From: Jiangella rhizosphaerae
GTDB taxonomy: Bacteria; Actinomycetota; Actinomycetes; Jiangellales; Jiangellaceae
Assembly: GCF_003579925.1 (NCBI RefSeq)
Contig: NZ_QUAL01000003.1
Coordinates: 241 to 48,488 of the forward strand
Direction: 5' to 3'
Length of the DNA stretch: 48,248 nucleotides
The notes beneath the pieces were generated by a model. It was not told the origin of the DNA and searched no databases. It was given only the letters and a program-made list of their open reading frames with translations. The stretch's first letter is position 1. Each line of letters begins with the position of its first letter. Positions 34,020 to 42,617 of the stretch are shown here, one piece after another. The position numbers were made by a program, and so were the translations under genes.

Positions 34020-34731
34020 GGTGCACCGGTTCGCCGCGCCCAGCGGACAGCTCGTGCGGTTCCAGGCGCGCCGGCGAACGCCGCGCGACGCGCCGCTGGC
34101 GATATTCCTGCACGGCCGCAACGGCACGGTGGACGACCGCGCCGACACTGCGTGGCTGACTGAGCTCAACGAGGACGGCTGGGTCGTTGCCGGTGGCCAG
34201 CTGTACGGCAACCACTGGGGCGGGCCCCGGAGCGCCGCCGGGCTGTCGGAGCTCCTCGCCACCGCCGGTCGATTCACGACGGCGCCGGTGGTACTCCTCA
34301 TCGGCGGCAGCATGGGCGCGCTCGCGGCGCTGAACTGGATCCGGTTCGGGGATCGCCCCGTGACCGGGGCATACCTGGTGCAGCCGTGTTGCAGCTTGAG
34401 TGACCGCTGGGACAACGATTCGGATCACCGGGCCGAGATCGACATCGCCTATGCCGGCGACGATCCGCGCCCGTGGGATCCGATGCACGCCGATGCCGGC
34501 GAGTTCTCCGCCGCCGTGCGCTACCGGTTCGTGTCGTCCCCGGGTGACTCCCTCATCCGGCCCGAAGCCCACGCCGCGCCGATGGCCGATCGGCTGGCGT
34601 CGATCACTCCGCGGGAGATCTCGACCCTGCACGTGTCAGGCGGCCACGGCGACCCGTCGCACTTCGACGCCGCCGATCTGGCGGCCTTCGCCGGGCGGTG
34701 CCTCGTAGGCGTCGGTGCCCGCCCGCGCTGA
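34003..34731 (+). CDS. Alpha/beta hydrolase fold protein
   Basis: This 242-residue protein starts at the ATG with GGAGG 6 nt upstream. LAIFLHGRNG is the oxyanion-hole strand, GGSMGA places the nucleophile Ser103, SSPGDSLI offers the Asp and GGHGDPSHF the catalytic His: a complete esterase/peptidase-type triad. There is no signal peptide. Such a hydrolase could remove acyl groups (acetyl, feruloyl) from imported sugars or cleave a small ester. It lies divergent from the GH operon under the O1/O2 operator pair and 90 bp before the transporter operon. Confidence 0.82.
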   Translation: MDRSIEVHRFAAPSGQLVRFQARRRTPRDAPLAIFLHGRNGTVDDRADTAWLTELNEDGWVVAGGQLYGNHWGGPRSAAGLSELLATAGRFTTAPVVLLIGGSMGALAALNWIRFGDRPVTGAYLVQPCCSLSDRWDNDSDHRAEIDIAYAGDDPRPWDPMHADAGEFSAAVRYRFVSSPGDSLIRPEAHAAPMADRLASITPREISTLHVSGGHGDPSHFDAADLAAFAGRCLVGVGARPR

Positions 34732-34773
34732 CGCGGGCCACGCCGGCAGCCCTTGTCGTCTCACGTTGTCTGG

Positions 34774-34805
34774 TATAACGTTCCATCACTCAAACGTTCC
34801 ATCAC
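34774..34805 (+). promoter_or_regulatory. Promoter -10 with two tandem CGTTCCATC operators (O3)
   Basis: TATAAC (34774-34779) is a good -10 element. Immediately after it, AACGTTCCATCAC occurs twice as a direct repeat (34777-34789 and 34793-34805), 16 bp apart. Bound protein would sit over the start site of the operon beginning at 34823. No clear -35 hexamer is present. Confidence 0.6.
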
Positions 34806-34822
34806 CGAAAGGCACTGGTCAC

Positions 34823-36091
34823 ATGACGCCTCGCATCCTGCTTCGTGCGTCCTGGCAGACGGCGAACATCGGCGACGTCGCACACGCGCCGGGCGGGATC
34901 CAGGCCATCCAAAGAGCCGCGCCGGATGCCGAGATCGTCCTCTGGCCGGTCTGGCTCGACGAACGAGAGCGTGCGATGCTCGCCGCCCACCTGCCGGAGG
35001 TGACCATCGTCGAAGGCGGAATCGACGCCGGCGGGTGCCCCGACTCCGCGGCGCTGCAGGCCGAGTTCGACGCCGCGGACCTGCTCGTCCACGGGTCCGG
35101 TCCCAGCCCTCTTCGCGCCGGCGACGTTCGCGCCTGGCGCACAGTCACCGGCAAGCCGTATGGCTTCCTCGGCGTCACGTTCGACCCGTTCGACCCGCCG
35201 CAGCAGGCGACTCTGCCTGAGCTGGAGCTGATGATCGGCCAGTTGCCGCCTGTCTATCTCGACGCCGGCCTGCGCGACCTTCTCGATCACGCCGCGTTCG
35301 TGTACTGCCGCGACTCGTTGTCGCTGGCGTACCTCCGCGCTCAGGGCGTCCGGTCAGACGTGTTGGAGCTCGGGCCCGACGCGACATTCGCCTGCGATGT
35401 CGTCGACCACGAGGCCGCGGCCGCCACCATGGCCGAGTTCGGCCTGGCCGAGGGGCGGTTCGCGTGCGTGATCCCGGCCGTCCGATGGACGCCGTACTAC
35501 CGGCTGCGCGGGTTCGCGCCCGGTCAGGAGCATTGGCGCCGCGACGCGGTCAACGCCCTCTACACCGAGGCGGACATGGCACCGCTGCGCGAGGGCATCG
35601 TGGCCTGGGTCCGGCGTACAGGATGCCCGGTGCTGATCGTGCCGGAGATGGTCCATGAGGTCGAGCTGGGGTTGCGCTACCTCGCATCCGGATATCCGGA
35701 CGACGTCCAGCCCTTCGTGCACCACCTGCCGAGATTCTGGCCACTCGAGGAGGCGGCGGGCGTCTATGCGAGGGCCGCTGCCGTGTTCGGCCACGAGTGC
35801 CACTCGCCGATCATCGCCTCGTCGTACGGGACACCGGGGCTGTACGTGCGGGAACCGTGCGACACGGTCAAGGGGCGAATGTACGCCGACCTCGGCCTCC
35901 CGCACGCACAGGTGGAGGTCACCGATGGCGCCGCGGCTGTCGTCGGCTGGGTCGAGCGCGTGATCGACGACCCCGCCGGCATGCGCGCCGTCACTCGTGC
36001 GGGCAACGAACGCGCGCGTGCGCTCCTGAGTGAGGCGGCCACCGTGGTCACGAAGGCGGCGGAGGACGGAGCCGTGTCGTGGCGGCGGTAG
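34823..36091 (+). CDS. Polysaccharide pyruvyl transferase family protein
   Basis: This 422-residue protein starts at ATG 34823; AAAGG is 10 nt upstream. It begins with RILLRASWQTANIGDVAHAPGGI, the GNxGDxL-like N-terminal signature of the PS_pyruv_trans family, followed by DLLVHGSGPSPL, FVYCRDSLSLAYLRAQGV (the typical RD-S-x-x-x-L element) and AAVFGHECHSPIIASSYGTP, where many members have HSxI...GtP. Known members add ketal pyruvate to surface polysaccharides such as CsaB targets. Here the gene is upstream of, and overlaps by 13 bp, a sugar permease in a catabolic locus, so the classical role is doubtful. Confidence 0.8.
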   Translation: MTPRILLRASWQTANIGDVAHAPGGIQAIQRAAPDAEIVLWPVWLDERERAMLAAHLPEVTIVEGGIDAGGCPDSAALQAEFDAADLLVHGSGPSPLRAGDVRAWRTVTGKPYGFLGVTFDPFDPPQQATLPELELMIGQLPPVYLDAGLRDLLDHAAFVYCRDSLSLAYLRAQGVRSDVLELGPDATFACDVVDHEAAAATMAEFGLAEGRFACVIPAVRWTPYYRLRGFAPGQEHWRRDAVNALYTEADMAPLREGIVAWVRRTGCPVLIVPEMVHEVELGLRYLASGYPDDVQPFVHHLPRFWPLEEAAGVYARAAAVFGHECHSPIIASSYGTPGLYVREPCDTVKGRMYADLGLPHAQVEVTDGAAAVVGWVERVIDDPAGMRAVTRAGNERARALLSEAATVVTKAAEDGAVSWRR

Positions 36092-37035
36092 CGCCGGAGC
36101 GAACGCGGCTCGCCACCGCGGCCGGCGCGCCCACTCGCCGGCGCCGCCGCCGGAACTGGACGCTCGCCGTGTTCGCGATGCCGGGCCTCGCGGTCGTCCT
36201 CGCGTTCCACTACTACCCCCTGGTCGGCAACGTCATCGCGTTCAAGGACTACCTGCCGTTCGTCGGGATCTGGGACTCGCCGTGGGTGGGGTGGGACAAC
36301 TTCGGCGTCATCGTCGACGGCGACGCGCGGTTCTGGAACGCGGTCTCGAACACGCTCGTGATCACGGCCGTGCAAACCGTGTTCGTCTTCCCGCTGCCGA
36401 TCGTGCTGGCCCTTCTGCTGAACTCATTGCTCTCGGAACGGCTCAAGCGGATCGTCCAGTCGATCACCTACCTGCCGCACTTCCTCTCCTGGGTGATCAT
36501 CGTCGCCATCTTCCAGACGGTCTTCGGGGGCGCGGGGTCGATCAGTGCCTTCCTCCGGCAGCACGGGTACGACGGGCTGAACATCATCGGCAACGCCGAC
36601 GCGTTCATCGCGTTGATCACCGCGCAGGTCATGTGGAAGGACACCGGCTGGGCGGCGATCCTGTTCCTGGCCGCGCTCTCTCAGATCGACACCGAGCTCT
36701 ACGAGGCCTCGGCGGTCGACGGCGCCGGCCGCTGGCGGCAGATGTGGCACGTCACCCTGCCCGGGCTGCGAGGCATCATCGTCCTGCTCTTCATTCTGCA
36801 GCTCGGAAGCTCCCTGACGGTGGGATTCGAGCAGCTCATCCTGCAGCAGCCGGCCGTCGGGCTACGCGCCTCGGAAGTCCTCGACACCTACGTCTACAAC
36901 CAGGGCGTGGTCGGCGGCAACTGGGGCGAAGCCACCGCCGTCGGTCTCGTCAAGGGCCTCATCGGCGTCGTCCTCGTTCTGGGTGCCAACAAGATCGCCC
37001 ACTGGCTCGGAGAGGCTGGGGTGTACCGCAGATGA
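36079..37035 (+). CDS. ABC transporter permease, LplB type
   Basis: This 318-residue inner-membrane permease starts at GTG 36079 and overlaps the previous gene by 13 bp. A basic N-terminus precedes FAMPGLAVVLAFHYYPLVGNVIAFKDY, the hallmark of LplB/YtcP-type polysaccharide/oligosaccharide permeases. The EAA loop lies near residue 212 (ELYEASAVDGAGRWRQMWHVTLPG). It pairs with the next permease and the Tat lipoprotein to import a complex glycan fragment. Confidence 0.92.
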   Translation: MAAVAPERTRLATAAGAPTRRRRRRNWTLAVFAMPGLAVVLAFHYYPLVGNVIAFKDYLPFVGIWDSPWVGWDNFGVIVDGDARFWNAVSNTLVITAVQTVFVFPLPIVLALLLNSLLSERLKRIVQSITYLPHFLSWVIIVAIFQTVFGGAGSISAFLRQHGYDGLNIIGNADAFIALITAQVMWKDTGWAAILFLAALSQIDTELYEASAVDGAGRWRQMWHVTLPGLRGIIVLLFILQLGSSLTVGFEQLILQQPAVGLRASEVLDTYVYNQGVVGGNWGEATAVGLVKGLIGVVLVLGANKIAHWLGEAGVYRR

Positions 37036-37967
37036 ACTCGATCACCATCGGCCGCGGGCACCGGAAGCCCGGCCCGCGGCGAGGAACGGGCATCCGCAAC
37101 GGCCAGGTTCCTCCGCACCCGCTGATGCGTGCGGTCAAGGGCGTGGTGCTCACGCTCGTCTGCCTCGCGATCATCCTGCCGTTCGTCGGCATCGTGTCCA
37201 CCTCCGTGGCCCCGAGCGACCAGGTGACGCAGGCCGGGGGGTTCGTGTTCTGGCCGGACAGCGTCGACTTCTCCGCGTACGACACGATCTTCGCCGGCGG
37301 CGTCGTCACCAGAGCCCTGCAGGTCAGCGTGTTCGTCACCGTGGTCGGCACGGCGCTCGCCCTCACGGCGACCGCACTGCTCGCCTACGCATTGGCGCGG
37401 CCAGGCATGCCGGGACGGTCGATCGCGCTCATCCTCGTGCTGCTCACCCTGCTGTTCCACCCGGGCATGATCCCGACGTACCTGGCGGTGAAGGACTTCG
37501 GACTGCTGGACACCGTCTGGGCCATGATCGTCCCCACGATGGTCAGCGGCTTCAACGTCATCGTGATGCGGGCGTTCTTCATGGCCATCCCCGCCGAGCT
37601 GACCGACGCCGCCACCATCGACGGAGCTGGGGAGTGGCAGATCTTCCGGCGTATCGTCCTGCCGCTGTCGAAGGCGATCCTCGCCGTCATCGGGCTGTTC
37701 TACGCCGTCGGGTACTGGAACTCCTTCTTCACCGCCTTGTTGTACCTGCGCGACTCCAGCCTGTGGCCGCTCCAGCTCATCCTGCGGACATACGTCGTCA
37801 ACGACACGCCGCTCGCCCAGGCGGACCTGAACGTCGAGGTCATCCCGGCGCAAGGCTCGATCCAGATGGCCGTGCTGGTCATCTCCGTCGTCCCGATCGT
37901 GCTCGTCTACCCGTTCCTGCAGAAGCACTTCGCGAAAGGCGTGCTCACCGGAGCCGTCAAGGGCTGA
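37032..37967 (+). CDS. ABC transporter permease, LplC/MalG type
   Basis: This 311-residue permease has an ATG overlapping the previous stop (ATGA). It shows about six membrane segments, the LLFHPGMIPTYLAVKDFGLLDTVWAMIVP region typical of LplC proteins, an EAA loop near residue 195 (ELTDAATIDGAGEWQIFRRIVLP) and the FLQKHFAKGVLTGAVKG tail. The 32-codon relic at 26783-26881 resembles this tail. Confidence 0.92.
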   Translation: MNSITIGRGHRKPGPRRGTGIRNGQVPPHPLMRAVKGVVLTLVCLAIILPFVGIVSTSVAPSDQVTQAGGFVFWPDSVDFSAYDTIFAGGVVTRALQVSVFVTVVGTALALTATALLAYALARPGMPGRSIALILVLLTLLFHPGMIPTYLAVKDFGLLDTVWAMIVPTMVSGFNVIVMRAFFMAIPAELTDAATIDGAGEWQIFRRIVLPLSKAILAVIGLFYAVGYWNSFFTALLYLRDSSLWPLQLILRTYVVNDTPLAQADLNVEVIPAQGSIQMAVLVISVVPIVLVYPFLQKHFAKGVLTGAVKG

Positions 37968-37996
37968 ACCACATCACGTCGTCTCAAAGGAGAGTC

Positions 37997-39646
37997 ATGT
38001 CCACAGCTCGTTCCATCAGCCGGCGCTCGTTGCTCCTCGGTGGCGCCGGGCTGACCCTCGGCATCGGCGTCCTCGCCGCCTGCTCGACCGGCACGCCCGG
38101 CAGCACCCGGCCAACCTCCGGCGGCGCAGGCAGCACCGATTTCGACTTGCCGGTCCACCGCCCATTCAACGGGCCGGCGCCCGACCTGCCCGGCACCCCG
38201 GACGGGGTGAACCCGGGCTTCCTCCGCTACCCCGAGGTGCGCAATCTCGTCCGCACGGTTCCGGAGCCGCCGGGAGACGGCCGCCCGGTGACCGCGATGA
38301 CCCCGAACTGGGCACCCGCGCGCCCGGCCATGAACGAGAACTCCTTCTGGCAGTACCTCAACAGCCAACTGGGTTCCGACCTCGACGTCCAGCTGGTGCC
38401 AGGCGCCGACTACGCCAACGTGTTCTCCACGACCGTGGCCAGCGGCGAGCTGCCGGACCTGTTCACCCTCTACCGGGCTCCGCGGCTGCCGGAACTGCTC
38501 GAGGCCGAGGCCGTCGACCTGACCGACCATCTCGCCGGCGACGCCATCGCGGCATACCCCAACCTCGCCAACATCCCCACCGAAGCGTGGCGGTTCAGCG
38601 TCTACAACGGCCGCATCCGCACGATTCCGCTGTGGCGTGGGCTGCGAACGTCGAACGTGCTGTTCCAGCGAACCGATCTGCTCGAGGCCGCCGGACTGCC
38701 CACCGAGTTCTCCGACTTCGACGAGTTCCTCGACGTCGCCAGGGAGATCAGCGATCCCGCGCACAACCGCTGGGCGTTCGCGAACTTCCCGATGGAGTTC
38801 CTCCGCCAATGCCTGGGCATCGACAACCGGTGGACCCACGACGGCGAGGACTTCGTCAGCTACTGGGCCGATGAACGGCAGGCAGACTTCTTCGAGGCCG
38901 GCCGGAAGCTGATGGACGCCGGCGTGGTGCACCCCGACGCCTTCACCGGCGCCGGTCACAAGGAGCGCTTCATGAGTGGCGAATCGGTGTTCGCCGCCGA
39001 CGGCATGTCCGCCTGGGCCGCCTACTATCAGAACGTCGCGTCGAGCTTCCCCGACGTGGCCGGTACGTTCAAGATCGACGGCACCAGAGTATTCGATTTC
39101 GCCGACGGCTACGACGGCGCGCCATGGCGGGGCGCCGATGTCCTCGAACAATGCGGCATCGGCAACGGAGCGCAGGACCGGATCGAGACCGTCCTCGCCG
39201 TCGCGAACTACCTCGCCGCGCCCATCGGCTCGGTCGAGAAGCTGGCGTCCTGGTATGGCAAGGAAGGCGACCACTTCACGATCGAGAACGGGGAGCCGGC
39301 CCGGACCGAGACCGGTAACGTCGAGTGGCTCAACCTCGGTCTGCTGATGAACGCGCCGTTCGAAGTCGAGGCGCCCGGATTCCCGGACGCCGTGAGCGTC
39401 CAGCACGCGTTCCAGACGTACCTGAACTCCGATGCCAAGCGGAACCCCGCCGACGGGCTCTACGTGGAGTCCCTGGTGGCGAACGGCGGAAGCCTCGACA
39501 TCACCATGACCGACCTGACGAACGAGATACTCCAGGGCCGTCAGGACGCCGGCGCCTGGCGGACGGCAGTCGACGACTACCAGCTCAACGGCGGCGAGGA
39601 GATCGCCCTCGAGCTCGCCGAGGTCTACGCGGCGACCAGGTCATGA
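37997..39646 (+). CDS. Oligosaccharide-binding lipoprotein, LplA/YtcQ type
   Basis: This 549-residue binding protein has AGGAGA 3-8 nt before its ATG. The leader has twin arginines (SRRSLLLGG, residues 8-16) and a lipobox VLAAC (Cys29), so Tat export and lipid anchoring are expected. It is longer than MalE-class proteins (about 420), as usual for LplA-type binders of larger oligosaccharides. FSTTVASGELPDLFTLYRAPRL and RWAFANFPMEFLRQCLGI are typical binding-protein segments. It follows both permeases, the reverse of the order in the other two transporter operons here. Confidence 0.92.
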   Translation: MSTARSISRRSLLLGGAGLTLGIGVLAACSTGTPGSTRPTSGGAGSTDFDLPVHRPFNGPAPDLPGTPDGVNPGFLRYPEVRNLVRTVPEPPGDGRPVTAMTPNWAPARPAMNENSFWQYLNSQLGSDLDVQLVPGADYANVFSTTVASGELPDLFTLYRAPRLPELLEAEAVDLTDHLAGDAIAAYPNLANIPTEAWRFSVYNGRIRTIPLWRGLRTSNVLFQRTDLLEAAGLPTEFSDFDEFLDVAREISDPAHNRWAFANFPMEFLRQCLGIDNRWTHDGEDFVSYWADERQADFFEAGRKLMDAGVVHPDAFTGAGHKERFMSGESVFAADGMSAWAAYYQNVASSFPDVAGTFKIDGTRVFDFADGYDGAPWRGADVLEQCGIGNGAQDRIETVLAVANYLAAPIGSVEKLASWYGKEGDHFTIENGEPARTETGNVEWLNLGLLMNAPFEVEAPGFPDAVSVQHAFQTYLNSDAKRNPADGLYVESLVANGGSLDITMTDLTNEILQGRQDAGAWRTAVDDYQLNGGEEIALELAEVYAATRS

Positions 39647-39701
39647 GCCGTATCGAGTGGGCACATCCCGGTTGCCGCCTGGCGGCGTTAGTGTGGCAGC
39701 C

Positions 39702-40718
39702 ATGGTGACGTTGAAGGACCTGGCGGAGCGGGCAGGGGTCTCGGTATCGCTCGTCTCCGCCGTCCTCAACGACAACAAGCATGTGCGAATGAGCGAGAAG
39801 ACGCGCGAGCGGGTCCTCGCCGAGATCAGGAAGGCCAATTACGTCCCCAACCACGCCGCGCGCAGCCTGCGGCTGTCGCGGACGAACCTCCTCGCGGTGA
39901 TCATTCCGGAGATCAGCAGACCGATCTTCGAGCCGCTCTTGCGGGGCATCTACGCCGGCGCCGAGGAGTTCGGTTACGCCGTGCTCCTCGGCGATGCCGC
40001 GCAGCTGGTGTCGGGCTCGCAGCTGGTCGAGCGCATCCTCGGGCAGGGCCAGGTCGACGGCACGATCGTCCGCCACTCGGCCACCCTCGACCAGCGGATC
40101 ATCACCGAGCTCAGCCGGCGCCAGGCGCCGCTGCTCGTCCTCGACCACGTCGACCTGCCCGGATTCCACTGGGTCGCCCTCGACGAGACCGAGGGCGCGG
40201 CCGTGGGCGTCCGTCACCTCATCGAGCTCGGCCACCGCGACATCGCATTCCTGGGCGGCGTCGCGGAGTTCAGCGGAACGAAGCGGCGTCTCGCCGGGTT
40301 CCGGCAGGCGATGACGGACGCAGGACTCGAGGTCCGGGAGGACTGGATCATGTTCTGTGTGCAGGACCCGGAGGCCGGGTACCGTCTGGCCGCCGAATTC
40401 CTGTCTCGCGACAGCCTGCCGTCGGCGATCTTCGTCAACAACATCGTCACCGCTCGCGGCGTGGTCGCGGCGGCAGGCGACCTCGGCGTGCGGGTGCCCG
40501 ACGATCTGTCCTTGGTCGCCTTCCACGACGTGCCGTTCGCCGATGTCGAGCGGCCCGCGATCACGACGGTCGCCATGCCGATGCACAAGCTCGGCCTCGA
40601 GGGCATCCGGATGTTCGAGCGGCTCCGGCAAGGCGAGAAGGTCGAACCTCTGATGATCACCGATCCCGCGCCGCGGCTGATCGTGCGGGCGTCGACCCGG
40701 GCCGTCAACGGCCGGTGA
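39702..40718 (+). CDS. LacI family transcriptional regulator, probable controller of the CGTTCCATC regulon
   Basis: This is a 338-residue protein starting at ATG 39702 with no obvious Shine-Dalgarno (TTAGTGT 12 nt upstream could be a -10, implying an almost leaderless transcript). The DNA-binding helix pair is VTLKDLAERAGVSVSLVSAVLNDNKHVRMSEKTRERV; the hinge helix lies in NHAARSLR. A periplasmic-binding-protein-like effector domain follows (LLAVIIPEISRPIFEPLLRGI, FHWVALDETEGA, AIFVNNIVTARGVVAAAGDLGVRVPDD, LVAFHDVPFADV). It lies 55 bp after the binding-protein gene, next to the O1-O4 operators, which makes it the best candidate for their regulator. Confidence 0.9.
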   Translation: MVTLKDLAERAGVSVSLVSAVLNDNKHVRMSEKTRERVLAEIRKANYVPNHAARSLRLSRTNLLAVIIPEISRPIFEPLLRGIYAGAEEFGYAVLLGDAAQLVSGSQLVERILGQGQVDGTIVRHSATLDQRIITELSRRQAPLLVLDHVDLPGFHWVALDETEGAAVGVRHLIELGHRDIAFLGGVAEFSGTKRRLAGFRQAMTDAGLEVREDWIMFCVQDPEAGYRLAAEFLSRDSLPSAIFVNNIVTARGVVAAAGDLGVRVPDDLSLVAFHDVPFADVERPAITTVAMPMHKLGLEGIRMFERLRQGEKVEPLMITDPAPRLIVRASTRAVNGR

Positions 40719-40724
40719 ACGCGA

Positions 40725-40757
40725 GCCATGGGCGGCGCGATCCAGGCCGCCCATGGC
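40725..40757. terminator. Bidirectional hairpin terminator between LacI and the convergent propeller gene
   Basis: GCCATGGGCGGC and GCCGCCCATGGC (perfect 12-bp arms, 9-nt spacer) lie 7 nt after the LacI stop and 14 nt before the convergent gene's stop. It can terminate transcription in both directions. Confidence 0.8.
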
Positions 40758-40770
40758 CCTGCACGATCGG

Positions 40771-42270
40771 TCAGCGGTGGCCGAGACGCGAGGTCGTCGC
40801 GGCTCGCAGGACCGCCGACCGCTCGCTCGGTTCGAGCAGGCCGCTGGAGTGCCACTCACGACACACGGTGGTGACCTTGCGCAGGAACGCGGATCGGCTG
40901 GCGAACGGCTGCCCGGGGTCGACCGCGTCGAGGAAGGTCGTTCCGTCGGACGTCGATCGGTTCGGCACGCCGGAGTCCGTCGTCCCGAAGATGATCGTGG
41001 CGTCGCGGTAACCGTCGGGCCGCAGGTCGAGCACGCCGATGGTCAAGCCCCCGGTGTAGGGACTGGCCGGGTCCGACTCGTTCCACAGCACGTACCGGCC
41101 ATCCGGTGAGAAGATCGGATGCGCGTGCCGCGGATGTGCGGAGCCCTGGTACGCCGGATCGACCAGTACGGTCAATGCATTGTCCTTCGCCAGGTCGACC
41201 AGCTGGAGCTTGCCCGCCGGTCGCCCACCGTCGTCGACCACCACGTACCGGCCGTCACGCGAGATGTCGCAGTGGACGAAGTTCCCCGTGGCGAGTAGTT
41301 CTGGCTCGCGCCCGTCGAAGAAGCCCCGCCACAGGCTGTGGCCGCCCTCGTAGTTGATGACGACGACCGAGTTCGAGTCCCAGGCGGCGCGCTCGTGCGA
41401 GAGGCGGAGCACGGTGCCGTCAGAGAGGATCTGCGGCACGATGTTGGCGCCGGTCGGCTGGTGAACCGGGTGGTAGCCCCAGACCCGCTCCTTGTGCAGG
41501 GTGCTGTCGCCCTCGCGGGTAAAGATGATCCACTCCGGGTCGTGCGGCGAGAAGTGCACGTGGTTGAGGGTCTTCTGCTGGTCGGCGCGAACGTCCCACG
41601 CACCCGTCGCGAGGTCGATCTCGACCACCTTGGAGTGCTGGTCGCCGGGGATGCCGGGATCGTCGGCCGGACCACACAGCACGCTCAGGGCCAGCTTCGT
41701 CGCGTACCGGTTGATCGACGCCGAGTCGTCGGCGTATTTGATCCCGCCGAGTGCCGCCGGGATCTGCCAGACGACTTCCCATGTCGCACTGCCGGTGGTC
41801 AGGAACTCCTGCACGTCCAGCGCCCACACGCGGGGCGCCACCCCGTCGATCTGGGCCTGGTTCTGTGATTCGGCCTGGATCAGCAGACCGGAGGCGTAGT
41901 GGACGTCCCAGTAGCCGCCGATGATGCGGCGGCCATGGGGCCCGGCCGGCAGCGGGATGGTCTCGCCTGACTCCAGGTGGCACAGATGCAGGTGGTTCGT
42001 GGTGTCGGTGCTACCGGTGATCCGCTTGCGGATCACCAGATGACGACCCTGGTCGAGAAATCCGTTGTGATGCGGGTACGTCGCATAGCCGGTCATCGGG
42101 AAGTCCCACAGGAACCGGACGGGATACGAGGTCTCGGCGGCTCCGGCGGCGCGGGGCGAAGCGCCTACGGCCAGCGCGAGCGCGCCGGCCCCGGCAGCGG
42201 CCAAGAACCCGCGCCGGCTCAGCGTCTCGACACGTGTACGGGCGGCGGCCGGCGTGGAGTGCAACGACAT
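40771..42270 (-). CDS. Tat-exported beta-propeller protein, PL22 (oligogalacturonate lyase)-like
   Basis: This 499-residue protein starts at ATG 42270 with GAGGAG 7 nt upstream. The leader has SRRGFL (residues 18-23), a hydrophobic alanine-rich core and AGA-type cleavage near residue 45: a Tat signal peptide without a lipobox Cys. The body shows repeated propeller blades; LNHVHFSPHDPEWIIFTREG and HAHPIFSPDGRYVLWNE resemble the PL22 oligogalacturonate lyase motifs (H-x-x-x-SP-x-x-P and HPxxSPDG, with histidines for Mn2+). Characterised PL22 enzymes are cytoplasmic, so the exported form is unusual. An alternative is a generic TolB-like propeller. Its promoter region holds operator O4. Confidence 0.7.
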   Translation of the reverse strand: MSLHSTPAAARTRVETLSRRGFLAAAGAGALALAVGASPRAAGAAETSYPVRFLWDFPMTGYATYPHHNGFLDQGRHLVIRKRITGSTDTTNHLHLCHLESGETIPLPAGPHGRRIIGGYWDVHYASGLLIQAESQNQAQIDGVAPRVWALDVQEFLTTGSATWEVVWQIPAALGGIKYADDSASINRYATKLALSVLCGPADDPGIPGDQHSKVVEIDLATGAWDVRADQQKTLNHVHFSPHDPEWIIFTREGDSTLHKERVWGYHPVHQPTGANIVPQILSDGTVLRLSHERAAWDSNSVVVINYEGGHSLWRGFFDGREPELLATGNFVHCDISRDGRYVVVDDGGRPAGKLQLVDLAKDNALTVLVDPAYQGSAHPRHAHPIFSPDGRYVLWNESDPASPYTGGLTIGVLDLRPDGYRDATIIFGTTDSGVPNRSTSDGTTFLDAVDPGQPFASRSAFLRKVTTVCREWHSSGLLEPSERSAVLRAATTSRLGHR

Positions 42271-42617
42271 CGGTGCTCCTCTCAGTGCTATATCGTTCCA
42301 TCGATGGTGATGGAACGATATAGCACCGATGTCGATCTGCCTAGTCCCCGGCTCACGGGCGTTCTCACGCCGCAGAACGCGCGGACGCGGCGAGCTGGGC
42401 CGCTCGCCCCACCGAACCTGCCTGCGGGGACGGGCTGAGCCGGCGGCACGGCGTGCACGGATGCGGCGCGGTCGATACTCCGAGCGGTCGAGCTCCAGGC
42501 GCACGGTGGCCACCGGGGCCGCCGCCGACCCTCGAGTTCCGCCGAAGGGTGTGACGGCACACCCCGGGGTGGTCCGCTCGATCCGAAGGACGCGCGCTGA
42601 GGGTACGCTCTGGCCAT
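42271..42617. other. Gene-free divergent region between propeller and second LacI gene (347 bp)
   Basis: It contains O4 (42285-42326). The remaining 290 bp show no coding frame that I can support. TACGCT (42603-42608), 9 nt before the ATG at 42618, could be a -10 for a leaderless LacI transcript; no clear -35 is present. Confidence 0.55.
42285..42326. promoter_or_regulatory. 42-bp inverted repeat with CGTTCCATC motifs (O4)
   Basis: Perfect 18-bp arms GTGCTATATCGTTCCATC (42285-42302) and complement (42309-42326) enclose GATGGT. It begins 15 bp upstream of the propeller gene's ATG on the minus strand, within the leader or promoter. Each arm carries a TATATCGTTCCATC half-site, so two dimers or a tetramer might bind; it could also fold as a hairpin in RNA. 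Confidence 0.65.

Noticed and set aside
36030-37031. N-terminal extension upstream of the LplC-type permease
   Set aside because: It is an out-of-frame reading of the LplB gene. The true start is the ATG at 37032 overlapping the LplB stop.
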